Positions 54,015 to 63,126 of a stretch of DNA of 64,000 bases are shown piece after piece. Position numbers and translations under genes: made by a program. The stretch covers positions 248,001 to 312,000 of the forward strand of contig NZ_JACCGK010000001.1 of the NCBI RefSeq assembly GCF_013416325.1. Direction: 5' to 3'. This stretch comes from Vreelandella sedimenti. GTDB lineage: Bacteria > Pseudomonadota > Gammaproteobacteria > Pseudomonadales > Halomonadaceae. Within the stretch, counting starts at the first letter, position 1. Each line of letters begins with the position of its first letter. Below the pieces are notes generated by a model, which was not told the DNA's origin, did no database searches, and saw nothing but the letters and a program-made list of their open reading frames with translations.

Positions 54015-54464
54015 ATGGTTAATGTTCGTTCGGCGGTACTCAATGACTTAGAGCCTCTTAGCGCATTACTTGATGGCTATCGTCAGTTTTATAAGCAGCC
54101 GAGTAATATTCAAGCGGCGCGTGATTTTTTAGATCAGCGCATGGGGCTAGGGGATTCATTCATTCTGGTTAGCGAGAATTGCGAAGGCATGCTCACCGGT
54201 TTTGTGCAGCTCTACCCAGGTGTTTCCACGGTGGGCTTAAATGCTCGCTGGACGCTAAACGATCTCTTTGTGCTACCGCAGTGTCGCGATAAAGGCACCG
54301 GCAGAGCACTAATGGAGGCCGCTACCCAGCTCGCCCATGACCACGGCGTCTCACGTTTGATACTAATGACCCAGGTTGAGAACGAGCGCGCCCAGCACCT
54401 TTATGAATCATTGGGCTGGCAGCGCAACACCGCTTTTTACGGCTATTTACTGGACGTTAAATAA
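54015..54464 (+). CDS. GNAT-family N-acetyltransferase
   Basis: Acetyltransferase of 149 aa from ATG 54015, with AGGGAG 8 bases upstream. The acetyl-CoA binding motif is LNDLFVLPQCRDKGTGRALMEAA, followed by LILMTQVENERAQHLYESLGWQRN, both by key residues. Substrate is unknown (small amine, amino acid or protein N-terminus). It is divergent from the broken MocR gene; MocR-GNAT pairs are common, so it may have lost its regulator. Confidence 0.87.
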   Translation: MVNVRSAVLNDLEPLSALLDGYRQFYKQPSNIQAARDFLDQRMGLGDSFILVSENCEGMLTGFVQLYPGVSTVGLNARWTLNDLFVLPQCRDKGTGRALMEAATQLAHDHGVSRLILMTQVENERAQHLYESLGWQRNTAFYGYLLDVK

Positions 54465-54485
54465 TAAAAGGTTATAGATGCGTGC

Positions 54486-54962
54486 TTAAGTGGCATTTTC
54501 TGGCAACTTACACACATCCACCCATTCGGCATTGACTAGCTCTGCCAAACGCTTGGGGCTTAGGCGTACAGCGCTTGTGGGCGAACCAGCGGCGGGCAGC
54601 ACTTCGTCATAGGCGTGGAGCGATTCATCGCAGTAAACCGGCAGGTCGGTGGCGAGGCCAAAGGGGCAAACGCCGCCAACCGGGTGGCTGGTGAGTTCCA
54701 TCACCGTTTCGGCGTCGAGCATTTTGGCCTTGCCGCCGAAGGTATCGCGAATTTTGCGGTTGTCGATACGCACATCGCCACTGGCCACAATGAGTAGCGG
54801 TTTTTCACCGACTTTGAACGCTAGGGTTTTGGCAATTTGACCTGGTGCTACGCCATGGGCATCAGCGGCAAGTTGTACCGTGGCAGTACTGGTTTCAAGT
54901 TCTTCGATGTTTACATCCGTCGCGTGCTCGGCAAAAAACTGGCGAACGGTTTCGATGCCCAT
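54486..54962 (-). CDS. YbaK/EbsC-family aminoacyl-tRNA deacylase
   Basis: Trans-editing domain protein of 158 aa. The pattern VQLAADAHGVAPGQIAKTLAFKVGEKPLLIVASGD and GVCPFGLATDLPVYCDESL (by key residues) fits the YbaK/ProX group, which hydrolyses mischarged tRNA such as Cys- or Ala-tRNA(Pro). The conserved catalytic Lys is in AKTLAFK. It is convergent with the GNAT gene. Confidence 0.87.
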   Translation of the reverse strand: MGIETVRQFFAEHATDVNIEELETSTATVQLAADAHGVAPGQIAKTLAFKVGEKPLLIVASGDVRIDNRKIRDTFGGKAKMLDAETVMELTSHPVGGVCPFGLATDLPVYCDESLHAYDEVLPAAGSPTSAVRLSPKRLAELVNAEWVDVCKLPENAT

Positions 54963-55052
54963 TTTGGATTCTCCTGATTATTAACAGTCGGCATTAACAT
55001 TCGTCGGTAATATTAGACGGTTCAATGACTAATCTAACGTGCCTTTGGCGGA

Positions 55053-56306
55053 TTAGCTAAGCCACTGAGGCGTGGTGATTTTGGCAGGCTCACGCTGCAT
55101 GATGATCTCGCCGTGGCGTACGGAAAGCAGCACTTCGCCTTGGGTGCGCAGCACGCTGTAGTCATCCTCGCCATCCAACAGGTTGAAGCTGGCGGGTTTG
55201 CCGACCTCGATGCCGTAACGCTTTTCAATATTGAGCGTGCGGGCGCTGTTGTCGGTAATCAGTGAAAGTGCCTGACTGAAGTCCTTATAGCCCATCATTT
55301 GGCAGATATGCAGGCCAAAATCCAGCGTTCGCAACAGCTTGCCGTTACCCAAGGAGTACCAGGGGTCGAAGATGGAGTCCTCGGCAAAGCAAACGTTAAT
55401 GCCTGCTGCGTTGAGCTCTTTGACGCGCGTCACGCCGCGCCGTTTCGGGTAGGTATCAAAGCGCCCCTGTAGGTGGATGCTTTCGGTAGGGCAGGAGATA
55501 AAATTAATACCCGAGCGTTTTAGCAGCAGAAATAGCTTGGAGCAGTAGGCGTTGTCGTAAGAGTGCATTGCCGTGGTGTGGCTGGCGGTAACGCGGCTAC
55601 CCAAATCATTAAACAGCGCCTCGCAGGCCAGTACTTCGAGAAAGCGCGAGTTGGGGTCGTCAATCTCGTCACAGTGCACATCCACCAGGCGGTCGTACTT
55701 GATCGCCAATTCGATCACTCGCTTCATGGAGGCCACGCCCAGCTCGCGGGTGTATTCGAAGTGGGGAATGCCGCCTACCACATCGGCGCCGATCTCTAGT
55801 GCCTCCTCCATCAGCCGATCTCCGCCTGGGTAAGAGAGCAGGCCATCTTGAGGGAAGGCGACTACCTGAATATCAATTTTATCTTTCAATTCATCGCGCA
55901 AGGCGCACAGGGTTTTAAGCCCAACCAGGCTAGGGTCGCTGGTATCGGCGTGGGTGCGCACAAACTGAACGCCGTTGCCGATTAGCAGGTTTAGGGTTTT
56001 AAGCGCGCGTTCGCGAATATCCGCTTCGGTGAGCATGGGCTTGCGTTCGCCCCAGCGCTCAATGCCTTCAAACAGCGTGCCGCTCTGGTTCCAGCTGGGC
56101 TCACCCGCGGTAAGGGCGGCGTCTAGATGAATGTGTGGTTCAATAAAGGGTGAACAAATGAGCTTGGCGCCCGCATCAATCTGCCCCTCGATTGCGGTTT
56201 GCGGGGCATCTTGCACGGTAATTGCGGTGAACGTGTCGTTCTCAATCTCAAGTCGGTAAAGCTCGGGGCGCTGGCGAAGGCGGGCATTAATGATCTGCAT
56301 GGGCAT
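55053..56306 (-). CDS. codA: Cytosine deaminase CodA
   Basis: Amidohydrolase of 417 aa converting cytosine to uracil. Metal and substrate motifs are FIEPHIHLDAALT (HxH), RTHADTSD, DVHCDEIDDPNSRF, TASHTTAMHSYD and AEDSIFDPWYSLG, in the order seen in E. coli CodA. ATG 56306 or 56300 may be the start. It follows codB by 15 bp. It can feed uracil to the reductive pyrimidine pathway elsewhere in this window. Confidence 0.93.
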   Translation of the reverse strand: MPMQIINARLRQRPELYRLEIENDTFTAITVQDAPQTAIEGQIDAGAKLICSPFIEPHIHLDAALTAGEPSWNQSGTLFEGIERWGERKPMLTEADIRERALKTLNLLIGNGVQFVRTHADTSDPSLVGLKTLCALRDELKDKIDIQVVAFPQDGLLSYPGGDRLMEEALEIGADVVGGIPHFEYTRELGVASMKRVIELAIKYDRLVDVHCDEIDDPNSRFLEVLACEALFNDLGSRVTASHTTAMHSYDNAYCSKLFLLLKRSGINFISCPTESIHLQGRFDTYPKRRGVTRVKELNAAGINVCFAEDSIFDPWYSLGNGKLLRTLDFGLHICQMMGYKDFSQALSLITDNSARTLNIEKRYGIEVGKPASFNLLDGEDDYSVLRTQGEVLLSVRHGEIIMQREPAKITTPQWLS

Positions 56307-56321
56307 ATAAAAAGGGCTCGC

Positions 56322-57590
56322 TTATTGTTTAGCAGTAGAAGGGAGTGTATCGCTCAGCGTAGCGTGGTTTAAACGAAGCAGCACGGCGTAGCTGCCTGCT
56401 GCCACCGCCACACCCACCAGTGGGGGGAGTAACGGGGAAAAGTAAGCCGCGCCTGCACCGATGGCATAGGCAGCTAACCCGCGACGATTGAAATCGGGCA
56501 ATGTAGCGGATGCAAGCGCAGGGTAGCGGCCTTTATGCTTAAGCCAAAAGTCCGCCATGATCACTCCGCCCATGGGCGGTATAAAGGTGCCGAGTAACAC
56601 CAGAAATGGGATGAGTAGGTTATACATGCCGCCTTCCGCCAGCACCGTGCCAATCGCCGCGCCGCCCACAGTGACCAAACGACGCTTTTCGGTGCGCAGC
56701 AAATTGCAGCCCGCCACGGCGAAGTTGTAGATAGTGTTGTCCTGAGTCGTCCAGATATTCAGGAACAGCATCAGCACGGCGATGGTGACAAAGCCCTGAG
56801 CGATCAATACATCCACGATATCCGCCTGCTGGTAAATCATGGTGCCAAGTGCACCGGTCAGCACCATTAAGCCGTTACCGACAAAAAAGGCCGCCAGGGT
56901 CGCGATCACGGCAATTTTCGGCGTTTTGGCGAAGCGGCTCCAGTTAGTCGCTTGAGTGCCGCCACTAATAAAGGTACCGATAATCACGGTAATCGCCGCT
57001 GCTATGCTCATGCTTTCCGTGGGTGTTTGCTGGCTTAGTCCCGCAAAGCCGCGCACATCCACCAGGCCGGTAAACAGGCTGATGACGATAAACAGCATCA
57101 TGGCGGGGACAGCAAAGCGCGACAGCCAGTCCATACCTTTATAGCCAATCATGGCGGTCACGCAGAAACCAAACCCAAATAGCACCATTAAGGGGATTTC
57201 CAGCCATTCAGGCATCCCGGTGGTGCGTACTAACACTAAGGCAATCGTGGCAGTGCCCCAGGCGTACCAGCCGATCTGGGTAAAACCGAGAATAAAGTCG
57301 GAGAGTTTGCTGCCTTTTTCGCCGAAGCAGAAGCGCCCCATCAGCACCGAATTGAGCCCGCTTTTACAAGCAATATAGGCGAGGGCTGCCGCATACATCC
57401 CCAGCAGCAAGTTGCCAATCACTATGATCCATAGCAGTTGGCCAACCGGAAAGGCTTGGCCTAACGTGCCGCCCGCCCACATGGTGGCAGTGAAAAACGT
57501 AAACCCAAGCAGTACTGCCGAGGTAGATAATAGGCCCTTTCGGGCGCTGCTAGGGACTTCACTGAGTGGATAGTCAGAATGATGCATCAC
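56322..57590 (-). CDS. codB: Cytosine permease CodB
   Basis: NCS1-family permease of 422 aa with about 12 hydrophobic helices. It has AGGTLGQAFPVGQLLWIIVIGN, the FCFGEKGSKLSDFILGFTQIGWYAWG region, ISGGTQATNWSRFAKT, and NIWTTQDNTIYNFAV (by key residues), which match cytosine permeases more closely than allantoin or hydantoin ones. It is the first gene of a codBA operon. Upstream are 273 bp of AT-rich DNA before the divergent cyclase gene, with no clear operator seen. Confidence 0.93.
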   Translation of the reverse strand: MMHHSDYPLSEVPSSARKGLLSTSAVLLGFTFFTATMWAGGTLGQAFPVGQLLWIIVIGNLLLGMYAAALAYIACKSGLNSVLMGRFCFGEKGSKLSDFILGFTQIGWYAWGTATIALVLVRTTGMPEWLEIPLMVLFGFGFCVTAMIGYKGMDWLSRFAVPAMMLFIVISLFTGLVDVRGFAGLSQQTPTESMSIAAAITVIIGTFISGGTQATNWSRFAKTPKIAVIATLAAFFVGNGLMVLTGALGTMIYQQADIVDVLIAQGFVTIAVLMLFLNIWTTQDNTIYNFAVAGCNLLRTEKRRLVTVGGAAIGTVLAEGGMYNLLIPFLVLLGTFIPPMGGVIMADFWLKHKGRYPALASATLPDFNRRGLAAYAIGAGAAYFSPLLPPLVGVAVAAGSYAVLLRLNHATLSDTLPSTAKQ

Positions 57591-57863
57591 GCTCTCCTAA
57601 TATAAATCAGCGAACCTGTTAGCTATTTATAAAGCAAGAGATATGCCAAAAGAGTAGGTCAATAAGAATGATTACGCTTGTTATTTTTTTAAGACATGCC
57701 AACTCATTTTAATGATACTTTAGTAAATAAAACCTAATTGTTTGTGTACGTTTGTCGAATGAAATAGTGGTCAAAAAAGCTTGTTTGTTAAAGCAATGGT
57801 CGCTTATTGCGATTACGCCCAGATACGCCCGCTGCAGCTATAACCTTGAAGGAACCGGAGTAG

Positions 57864-59306
57864 ATGCCAGAACCCCAGCATAGGAGTGCTTCACTGCCTT
57901 CGGCTAGACTTCGTTGGCATCATACCCTGGTGGGTAAGGTGGTGATGTTTATGCTGATGGGTGTGCTGTTTGCGTATTTAACGGGGGCGCTGTCGGGTTT
58001 TTTTATGGTTGAACGTGGAGCTCGGGAGCAGTGGTTGCGCGAAGCGCAGGTGAATGCCCAGATAGTGAGCGCGACTATTAGGCGTATTTACACGTCCGTG
58101 GCGGTTCAGACAGATGGCACGGGTCAAGTCACGCATATCATTTCCCAGCGCCCGATTGGCGATGAAGAGTCGGTTCTGGAAACTGGGTTTAGCCCGATTG
58201 ATGTATTAGCGTTAGCAAGTGCACAAACACGTAACAATGTATGGCTGTTCACTAAGACATCAGAAGGTTCTCTCACCGTAGTGGCAGATGCGCTTAATAC
58301 ACCATCAGACTCACCTGCCAACTTGGCGGTAGATACATGGCAAACAAAAGCGGATGCCGTTGATTTTTATGTTGGATTTGCCAGCATTGGCAATGAAGAG
58401 CACTTCATTAGTTCGCTGCCCATTGTTACTCCTGATGGTCAACTGTTAGGCGTGCTGGTAGCCACTATAGGCCAGAAAGATGGGCTGTATCAGATGCGTA
58501 ATGATCTGATCAGTAAAGCATTTGTAGCGCTACTGGTGGTATTGGTCGCAACAGCCCTGCTAGTCACTATTTTGATGCGTCAGTTATTTACACCTGTGCC
58601 GATATTAATTAGATCGCTCACCGAAATCGCTAAAAACCAGACCGCTGACAGCACGCCTTATACTGACCGTAACGATGAAATTGGCCGGATGGCAAAGGCC
58701 ATAGATGCGCTTCGTAAGAAAGTCATTGAGCGTGAGCACTTACTTGAAGTTAAAGACGAAGCTCTCCGCTTTCAGCATCTTGCTCATCATGATGAGCTGA
58801 CCAAATTGCCCAACCGCGTGCAATTAAATAATGCTTTAAAAACCGCTGTGCACTCACTGCTTCAAGGCGACGTATTTAATGTCATGCTGTTTGATCTTGA
58901 CCATTTTAAAGCAGTTAACGATAGCCTGGGCCACGCGGCGGGTGACGCTCTGTTAGTTGAAGTCAGTCAGCGGGTACAGAGGCTACTGACCGACAATGAT
59001 TTGGTGGCGCGCCTAGGCGGCGATGAGTTTGCCATCATTCAAGGCGTTGTGCGTAGTGCTGCCAGTGAGGCAAAAGTACTGGCAGAAGCGATTGTGTCTA
59101 CTCTACGTGAACCGTATCAGTTTAATAATCAGGAAATTAACATTGGAGTGAGTGTTGGCATTGCAACCGCGCCCGCGGATGGCCGCAATAGCCACGATCT
59201 GCTACGTCACGCAGATCTGGCGCTCTATGCGGCCAAGGCGCAAGGGCGCGACCGCTATATGCTCTATGCCGCAGGGATGACAATGGGTTCCGGGATCATC
59301 GAATAA
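57864..59306 (+). CDS. Membrane diguanylate cyclase (periplasmic sensor, HAMP, GGDEF)
   Basis: Protein of 480 aa. An N-terminal helix (about 25-50), a periplasmic sensing domain (about 50-220), a second helix (about 223-245), a HAMP-like linker (245-295) and a GGDEF domain (from about 325) are visible. The active site is GGDEF at residues 385-389. The inhibitory I-site RxxD is TDND here, so feedback inhibition is probably lost. It makes c-di-GMP in response to an external signal. Two periplasmic binding proteins follow at 10 and 12 bp, suggesting that they supply the ligand. Confidence 0.9.
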   Translation: MPEPQHRSASLPSARLRWHHTLVGKVVMFMLMGVLFAYLTGALSGFFMVERGAREQWLREAQVNAQIVSATIRRIYTSVAVQTDGTGQVTHIISQRPIGDEESVLETGFSPIDVLALASAQTRNNVWLFTKTSEGSLTVVADALNTPSDSPANLAVDTWQTKADAVDFYVGFASIGNEEHFISSLPIVTPDGQLLGVLVATIGQKDGLYQMRNDLISKAFVALLVVLVATALLVTILMRQLFTPVPILIRSLTEIAKNQTADSTPYTDRNDEIGRMAKAIDALRKKVIEREHLLEVKDEALRFQHLAHHDELTKLPNRVQLNNALKTAVHSLLQGDVFNVMLFDLDHFKAVNDSLGHAAGDALLVEVSQRVQRLLTDNDLVARLGGDEFAIIQGVVRSAASEAKVLAEAIVSTLREPYQFNNQEINIGVSVGIATAPADGRNSHDLLRHADLALYAAKAQGRDRYMLYAAGMTMGSGIIE

Positions 59307-59316
59307 AGGTAAGCCT

Positions 59317-60210
59317 ATGAAGTGGCTAGTAGCGTTATTAATGACTAGTGTTATGTGGCAAGATGTCACTGCTAGTGAGGAGATCGCCTCCTCGCCGACG
59401 TTGTCGCGTATTGCGTCTGCTGGTGAGATTGCTATTGGCCATCGTACCAGCGAAGTCCCTTTCTCCTACCTAGTCAACGACCAGCCAATAGGCTATGCGA
59501 TCGACCTGTGCTTAAACGTCATCGAAGGTCTGGAGAAAACATTAGGCTTAGGTGATCTCAAGGTAACTTATGTGCCGGTAACGCCTGCAAATCGGTTCAT
59601 ATTAGTACGTAATGGTGAAGTGGATATCGCGTGTGGAGTGACCACCAATACCCCTGAGCGCCGCCGTCAAGCCGCTTTTTCATATCCTCATTTTCTGACC
59701 GAAACGCGCTATGTATCCCTCGCCGAGCAGCATATGGACAGTTTGCAGGATTTGGCGGGCCGCAGCGTGGTATCAACAACAGGCACTATCAATATTGCCC
59801 AGCTCAACGAACTCAATCGCACCGAGGAGCTAACTATAGCGGTAATGCTAAGCCGTAATCATGAAGAAGCATTTGATATGGTGGCTTCAGGACAGGCTTC
59901 CGCGTTTGTGATGGATGATATTTTGTTAGCTGGTTTGGTTTCGTCTGCCGCTGACCCTGCCGCTTTTCATATTTCCCAAGCAACACTGAGTAGTGCCGAG
60001 CCCTATGGCTTAATGATGCCGCCTGATGATCCTGTTTTTGTTGAGCTGGTCAATAAGGAGCTGCGTAACATTTATCAGAGCGAAACTATTCACACTCTTT
60101 ATGAAAAATGGTTTTTGCAGCCGCTCCCTCCCGATAACCGAGTATTGAACTTGCCGCTAGCGCCAGCGCTTGCCGCTATTTTCGCCAATCCTGAGCAGTA
60201 CATAGAGTAG
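59317..60210 (+). CDS. Periplasmic solute-binding protein (SBP_bac_3), first of tandem pair
   Basis: Secreted protein of 297 aa with an N-terminal signal (MKWLVALLMTSVMWQDVTAS). The amino acid-binding fold is indicated by ASAGEIAIGHRTSEVPFSYLVNDQPIGYAIDLC and by VRNGEVDIACGVTTNTPERR (by key residues). It is like GltI-type receptors, but no permease or ATPase gene is adjacent. It is probably co-transcribed with the diguanylate cyclase, so it may be a sensory receptor and not a transport component. Confidence 0.88.
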   Translation: MKWLVALLMTSVMWQDVTASEEIASSPTLSRIASAGEIAIGHRTSEVPFSYLVNDQPIGYAIDLCLNVIEGLEKTLGLGDLKVTYVPVTPANRFILVRNGEVDIACGVTTNTPERRRQAAFSYPHFLTETRYVSLAEQHMDSLQDLAGRSVVSTTGTINIAQLNELNRTEELTIAVMLSRNHEEAFDMVASGQASAFVMDDILLAGLVSSAADPAAFHISQATLSSAEPYGLMMPPDDPVFVELVNKELRNIYQSETIHTLYEKWFLQPLPPDNRVLNLPLAPALAAIFANPEQYIE

Positions 60211-60222
60211 AGGAGGTGTGTT

Positions 60223-61125
60223 ATGCGCCGAAGTTTATTGCTTGGGTGGTGTAGTTTGCTGGTAATGATGTCTGGTGGAGAGGCAGCACATGCAACGACA
60301 CCTATCGATTCGCTTGAACGCATAGAAGCAACCGGAGTGTTAAGGGTTGGCTATGGGGATACAGCGCCATTCTCTTATTTAGATAATCAGGGTAACGTCG
60401 TTGGTTACTCTATCGATATTTGCCAACGCTTAGCGAAACAGCTGCAAGTGCAATTAGGTCTGCCTTCTCTTGAGATAGCCTATGTGTACCGTACACCCAG
60501 TAACCGGGTGCAACTGCTCAATAGCGGCGATATCGATATTGAGTGTAATGCCAGTACTAATACACAACAGCGGCGGCAGAGCGCGCAGTTTGCGCTTAGC
60601 CATTTCTTTGTCTCGGCGCGTTATGTGGCCCTGAAGGCAAATGGCTTTACCACCTTGGAGGACTTGGCCGGGCGTAGCGTGAGCGTGGCGCGTGGCACCG
60701 TCAATGTCAGCCAGATCAATCAGGTAAATCGAGAACGTCAACTGAATTTATCGGTGGTGCCCGTAGATACATTGCAGGAAGCGTTTGATTTAGTTGCTGA
60801 TGGACGTGTAGCGGCTTTTGCGATGGATGATGTATTACTGAGCACAATGATTGCTGAGTCCGATCACCCTGACGTGTACATGCTTTCCGAAGAAGCCATT
60901 ACGTCGATAGAGCCTCTCGGGTTTTTAATGCAATTGGGTGACGATGCCTTTGCAGCAGAGGTAAATAAGGCCCTCCAACATATTTATACCAGTCCGGAAA
61001 TGCCGTTGCTTTACGAACGATGGTTTCAGCAACCTCTTCCTGGCAAAGACATTACGCTTAATGTACCAATGAGTGCCGTCTTGGCTGAACACTTTATCGC
61101 CCCTCGCGAGTTGGATGTGGATTAA
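60223..61125 (+). CDS. Periplasmic solute-binding protein (SBP_bac_3), second of tandem pair
   Basis: Secreted protein of 300 aa, signal MRRSLLLGWCSLLVMMSGGEAAHA, with AGAGGAGGTG ahead of ATG 60223. It is a clear paralogue of the preceding protein: GVLRVGYGDTAPFSYLDNQGNVVGYSIDIC, STNTQQRRQSA, LAGRSVSVARGTVNVSQIN, and the same C-terminal YERWFQQPLPG (by key residues). The tandem duplication next to a diguanylate cyclase and the absence of a permease suggest ligand sensing, possibly of two related amino acids. Confidence 0.88.
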   Translation: MRRSLLLGWCSLLVMMSGGEAAHATTPIDSLERIEATGVLRVGYGDTAPFSYLDNQGNVVGYSIDICQRLAKQLQVQLGLPSLEIAYVYRTPSNRVQLLNSGDIDIECNASTNTQQRRQSAQFALSHFFVSARYVALKANGFTTLEDLAGRSVSVARGTVNVSQINQVNRERQLNLSVVPVDTLQEAFDLVADGRVAAFAMDDVLLSTMIAESDHPDVYMLSEEAITSIEPLGFLMQLGDDAFAAEVNKALQHIYTSPEMPLLYERWFQQPLPGKDITLNVPMSAVLAEHFIAPRELDVD

Positions 61126-61226
61126 GCGTATTAAGAGTCAGTAGGGAGAAAATACCTCCTCTCAATTGGGCTGAAATAGTGTTTTAAATGCCTATAGTTA
61201 TCAGCGCTTTAAGATTGGGTTCAGAC

Positions 61227-61850
61227 TCATACGGTTTGAGTGTTAAATAGACCACGCATTAACGTTTCCACGATGCCGCTGCTCTCATCCGCCAGAGAAT
61301 GCTGCTGGGGATCCTGCAGCCAGTCGAAACATACGCCAATCAAAAAGCCATGAAATTGGCGTCGGGCGCTGGCTGGGGTTAGGTCAGCGCGTAAAGTGCC
61401 GGCTACTTGGGCCTGTTCAAACAATTGCTCTACTCGCGCCTCTGCGTGCTCAGAGAGTCGAGTGATCATACAAATCCGCGGGTGTTCCTCTTCCAGTTTC
61501 TCGCAGCGATGCAACACGATGGTGGCTGCCCGCTGCAGTGGCAGGTCGTGGGAAATGGCTGCCAGCGAGCGCAGAGCAATGTCGCGCAAGCAGTCTGCCG
61601 GTGCTGAGCCTAGGCGCTCCACTACCTCATCGACAATTTCATCCAGAGGGACGCGCACGCGTTCCAAGAGTGCATCGAACAATGCAGCTTTGTCTTCAAA
61701 GTGCCAATAAATGGCTCCACGTGTCACGCCTGCTGCCTGGGCGATGTGCGCCAAGGTGGTACGCGAAACGCCTTGGGCTAAAAAGGTGGTCTCTGCCGCG
61801 TCCAGAATGATTTCTCGGGTACGTTCGGCGTCGGCCTTACGACGGGACAT
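61227..61850 (-). CDS. TetR/AcrR-family repressor of the RND pump
   Basis: Regulator of 207 aa starting MSRRKADAERTREIIL, with AGGAG ahead of ATG 61850; the longer upstream frame is rejected. The HTH region contains GVSRTTLAHIAQAAGVTRGAIYWHF (by key residues), close to AcrR/TtgR/MtrR repressors. It is divergent from an RND efflux operon, with a 34-bp palindrome between them, so it most likely represses the pump and itself and is released by pump substrates. Confidence 0.92.
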   Translation of the reverse strand: MSRRKADAERTREIILDAAETTFLAQGVSRTTLAHIAQAAGVTRGAIYWHFEDKAALFDALLERVRVPLDEIVDEVVERLGSAPADCLRDIALRSLAAISHDLPLQRAATIVLHRCEKLEEEHPRICMITRLSEHAEARVEQLFEQAQVAGTLRADLTPASARRQFHGFLIGVCFDWLQDPQQHSLADESSGIVETLMRGLFNTQTV

Positions 61851-61925
61851 AGCGGCTCCTATTATTAAAATAAGCGGTATTTTGGCAGTGATGGATAGCA
61901 AAGTCGCGGGTGGGTGATTATTATA

Positions 61926-61959
61926 CACTTCACTGACATTCATGAATGTCAGTGAAGTG
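61926..61959. promoter_or_regulatory. 34-bp perfect palindrome, TetR/AcrR-type operator
   Basis: Left arm CACTTCACTGACATTCA (61926-61942) is the exact reverse complement of the right arm TGAATGTCAGTGAAGTG (61943-61959), with no loop. The core CATTCATGAATG resembles AcrR-type operators. A TTCATG (61939-61944) and TATATT (61962-61967) 17 bp apart could be the -35/-10 of the efflux operon, so a bound repressor would cover the promoter. Confidence 0.82.
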
Positions 61960-62030
61960 ACTATATTATTCAACTTGTGTTCTGAGTGCAGGTTTAAAAA
62001 TCCTCACTGACCGCCATCAAGGAGCCTCTC

Positions 62031-63125
62031 GTGGCTGTTACTCTTCTCCGTTCATTGCCCATCATACTGGCTCTGCTCGTGCTAACGGGCTGTGAGCAAC
62101 CCCAGGCGCAGTCCACTGATCCAACACGGCCAGTCAAGTTGCTGACACTGCAGTCGGCAAATGCTGCTGCCTTACGGCAGTTTTCCGCGCGGGTGGAAGC
62201 TTCTACGCGCAGCAATTTGTCATTTCGTATGGCCGGGGAGTTGCTGGAGCTCAATGTGAGCCCCGGCCAGCGGGTGAGCGAGGGCGAGGTGATTGCGCGC
62301 ATTGATGATCGCAATGTGCAAAGCGAACTGGACAGTGCCCGCTCGCGCTTGGAGCTAGCCGAGGCAACGTTAGAACGCATGCGCTATACCCTGCAGCGTG
62401 GGGCGGTCAGCCAATCCCAGTTTGATGAGTCGGAAAGTGAGTGGCGGGCCGCCCGGGCCACCTTTGAGCAGGCCCAAGAGCAGGTCGAGCATACAAAGCT
62501 ACGCGCCCCTTACGATGGTGTGATTGCCCAAGTGCCAGTGGATAACCGCCAGATAATCCAAGTGCAAGAAACGGTCGCGGTGATCCAGCAGCCAGGGCAG
62601 TTAGACGTGGTGTTTCATCTGCCCGAGCAGATTGTGCAGCGCATACCGCGAAGTAATGGAACGCCCTTCGGTGATGCGTTGGCGTTTGAAGTGCGCTTTG
62701 GCAATAGCGATAAACCCTATCTCGCCCAGCTAGCCTCTTACACCACCCAGGCCAGCGCGCAGAGTTTGGCTTATGAAGTCACCCTAACGCTGCCTCAGCC
62801 GGACGATATCACCCTTTTAGACGGTATGAGTGCCAACGTGCGGCTCGATTTGAGCTCGCTGCAAACCGAGAATAGCGCCCCGCTGTGGCTACTGCCCGCT
62901 GACGCGGTGAGCTATGTCGGTGATGATCCCGACCAGGCCCAGGTATGGCGATTCATCGAGCCGGAAAGCGTTGAAGCGGTACCGGTAGAGGTCGGTCGGT
63001 TAACCTCAAGCGGCCTGGAAATCAGCGGAAAGTTGGCAGCGGGCGATCGCGTTGTGGCGGCCGGAGCCCACCGTTTAGCCGAGAACACCAGGGTGACCCC
63101 GTGGGAAAAAGAGCAGGGGCTTTAA
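62031..63125 (+). CDS. RND efflux periplasmic adaptor (membrane fusion lipoprotein)
   Basis: Adaptor of 364 aa from GTG 62031, with AAGGAG 6 bases upstream. It starts with a lipoprotein signal (LALLVLTGCEQ, Cys at the lipobox). Then come the biotinyl-lipoyl part (LSFRMAGELLELNVSPGQRVSEGEVIARIDD), the alpha-hairpin with heptads (LELAEATLERMRYTLQRGAVSQSQFDESE) and the closing lipoyl half LRAPYDGVIAQVPVDN, all by key residues. It bridges the inner-membrane pump and an outer-membrane channel, which is not in the window. Confidence 0.93.
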   Translation: MAVTLLRSLPIILALLVLTGCEQPQAQSTDPTRPVKLLTLQSANAAALRQFSARVEASTRSNLSFRMAGELLELNVSPGQRVSEGEVIARIDDRNVQSELDSARSRLELAEATLERMRYTLQRGAVSQSQFDESESEWRAARATFEQAQEQVEHTKLRAPYDGVIAQVPVDNRQIIQVQETVAVIQQPGQLDVVFHLPEQIVQRIPRSNGTPFGDALAFEVRFGNSDKPYLAQLASYTTQASAQSLAYEVTLTLPQPDDITLLDGMSANVRLDLSSLQTENSAPLWLLPADAVSYVGDDPDQAQVWRFIEPESVEAVPVEVGRLTSSGLEISGKLAAGDRVVAAGAHRLAENTRVTPWEKEQGL

Positions 63126-63126
63126 T

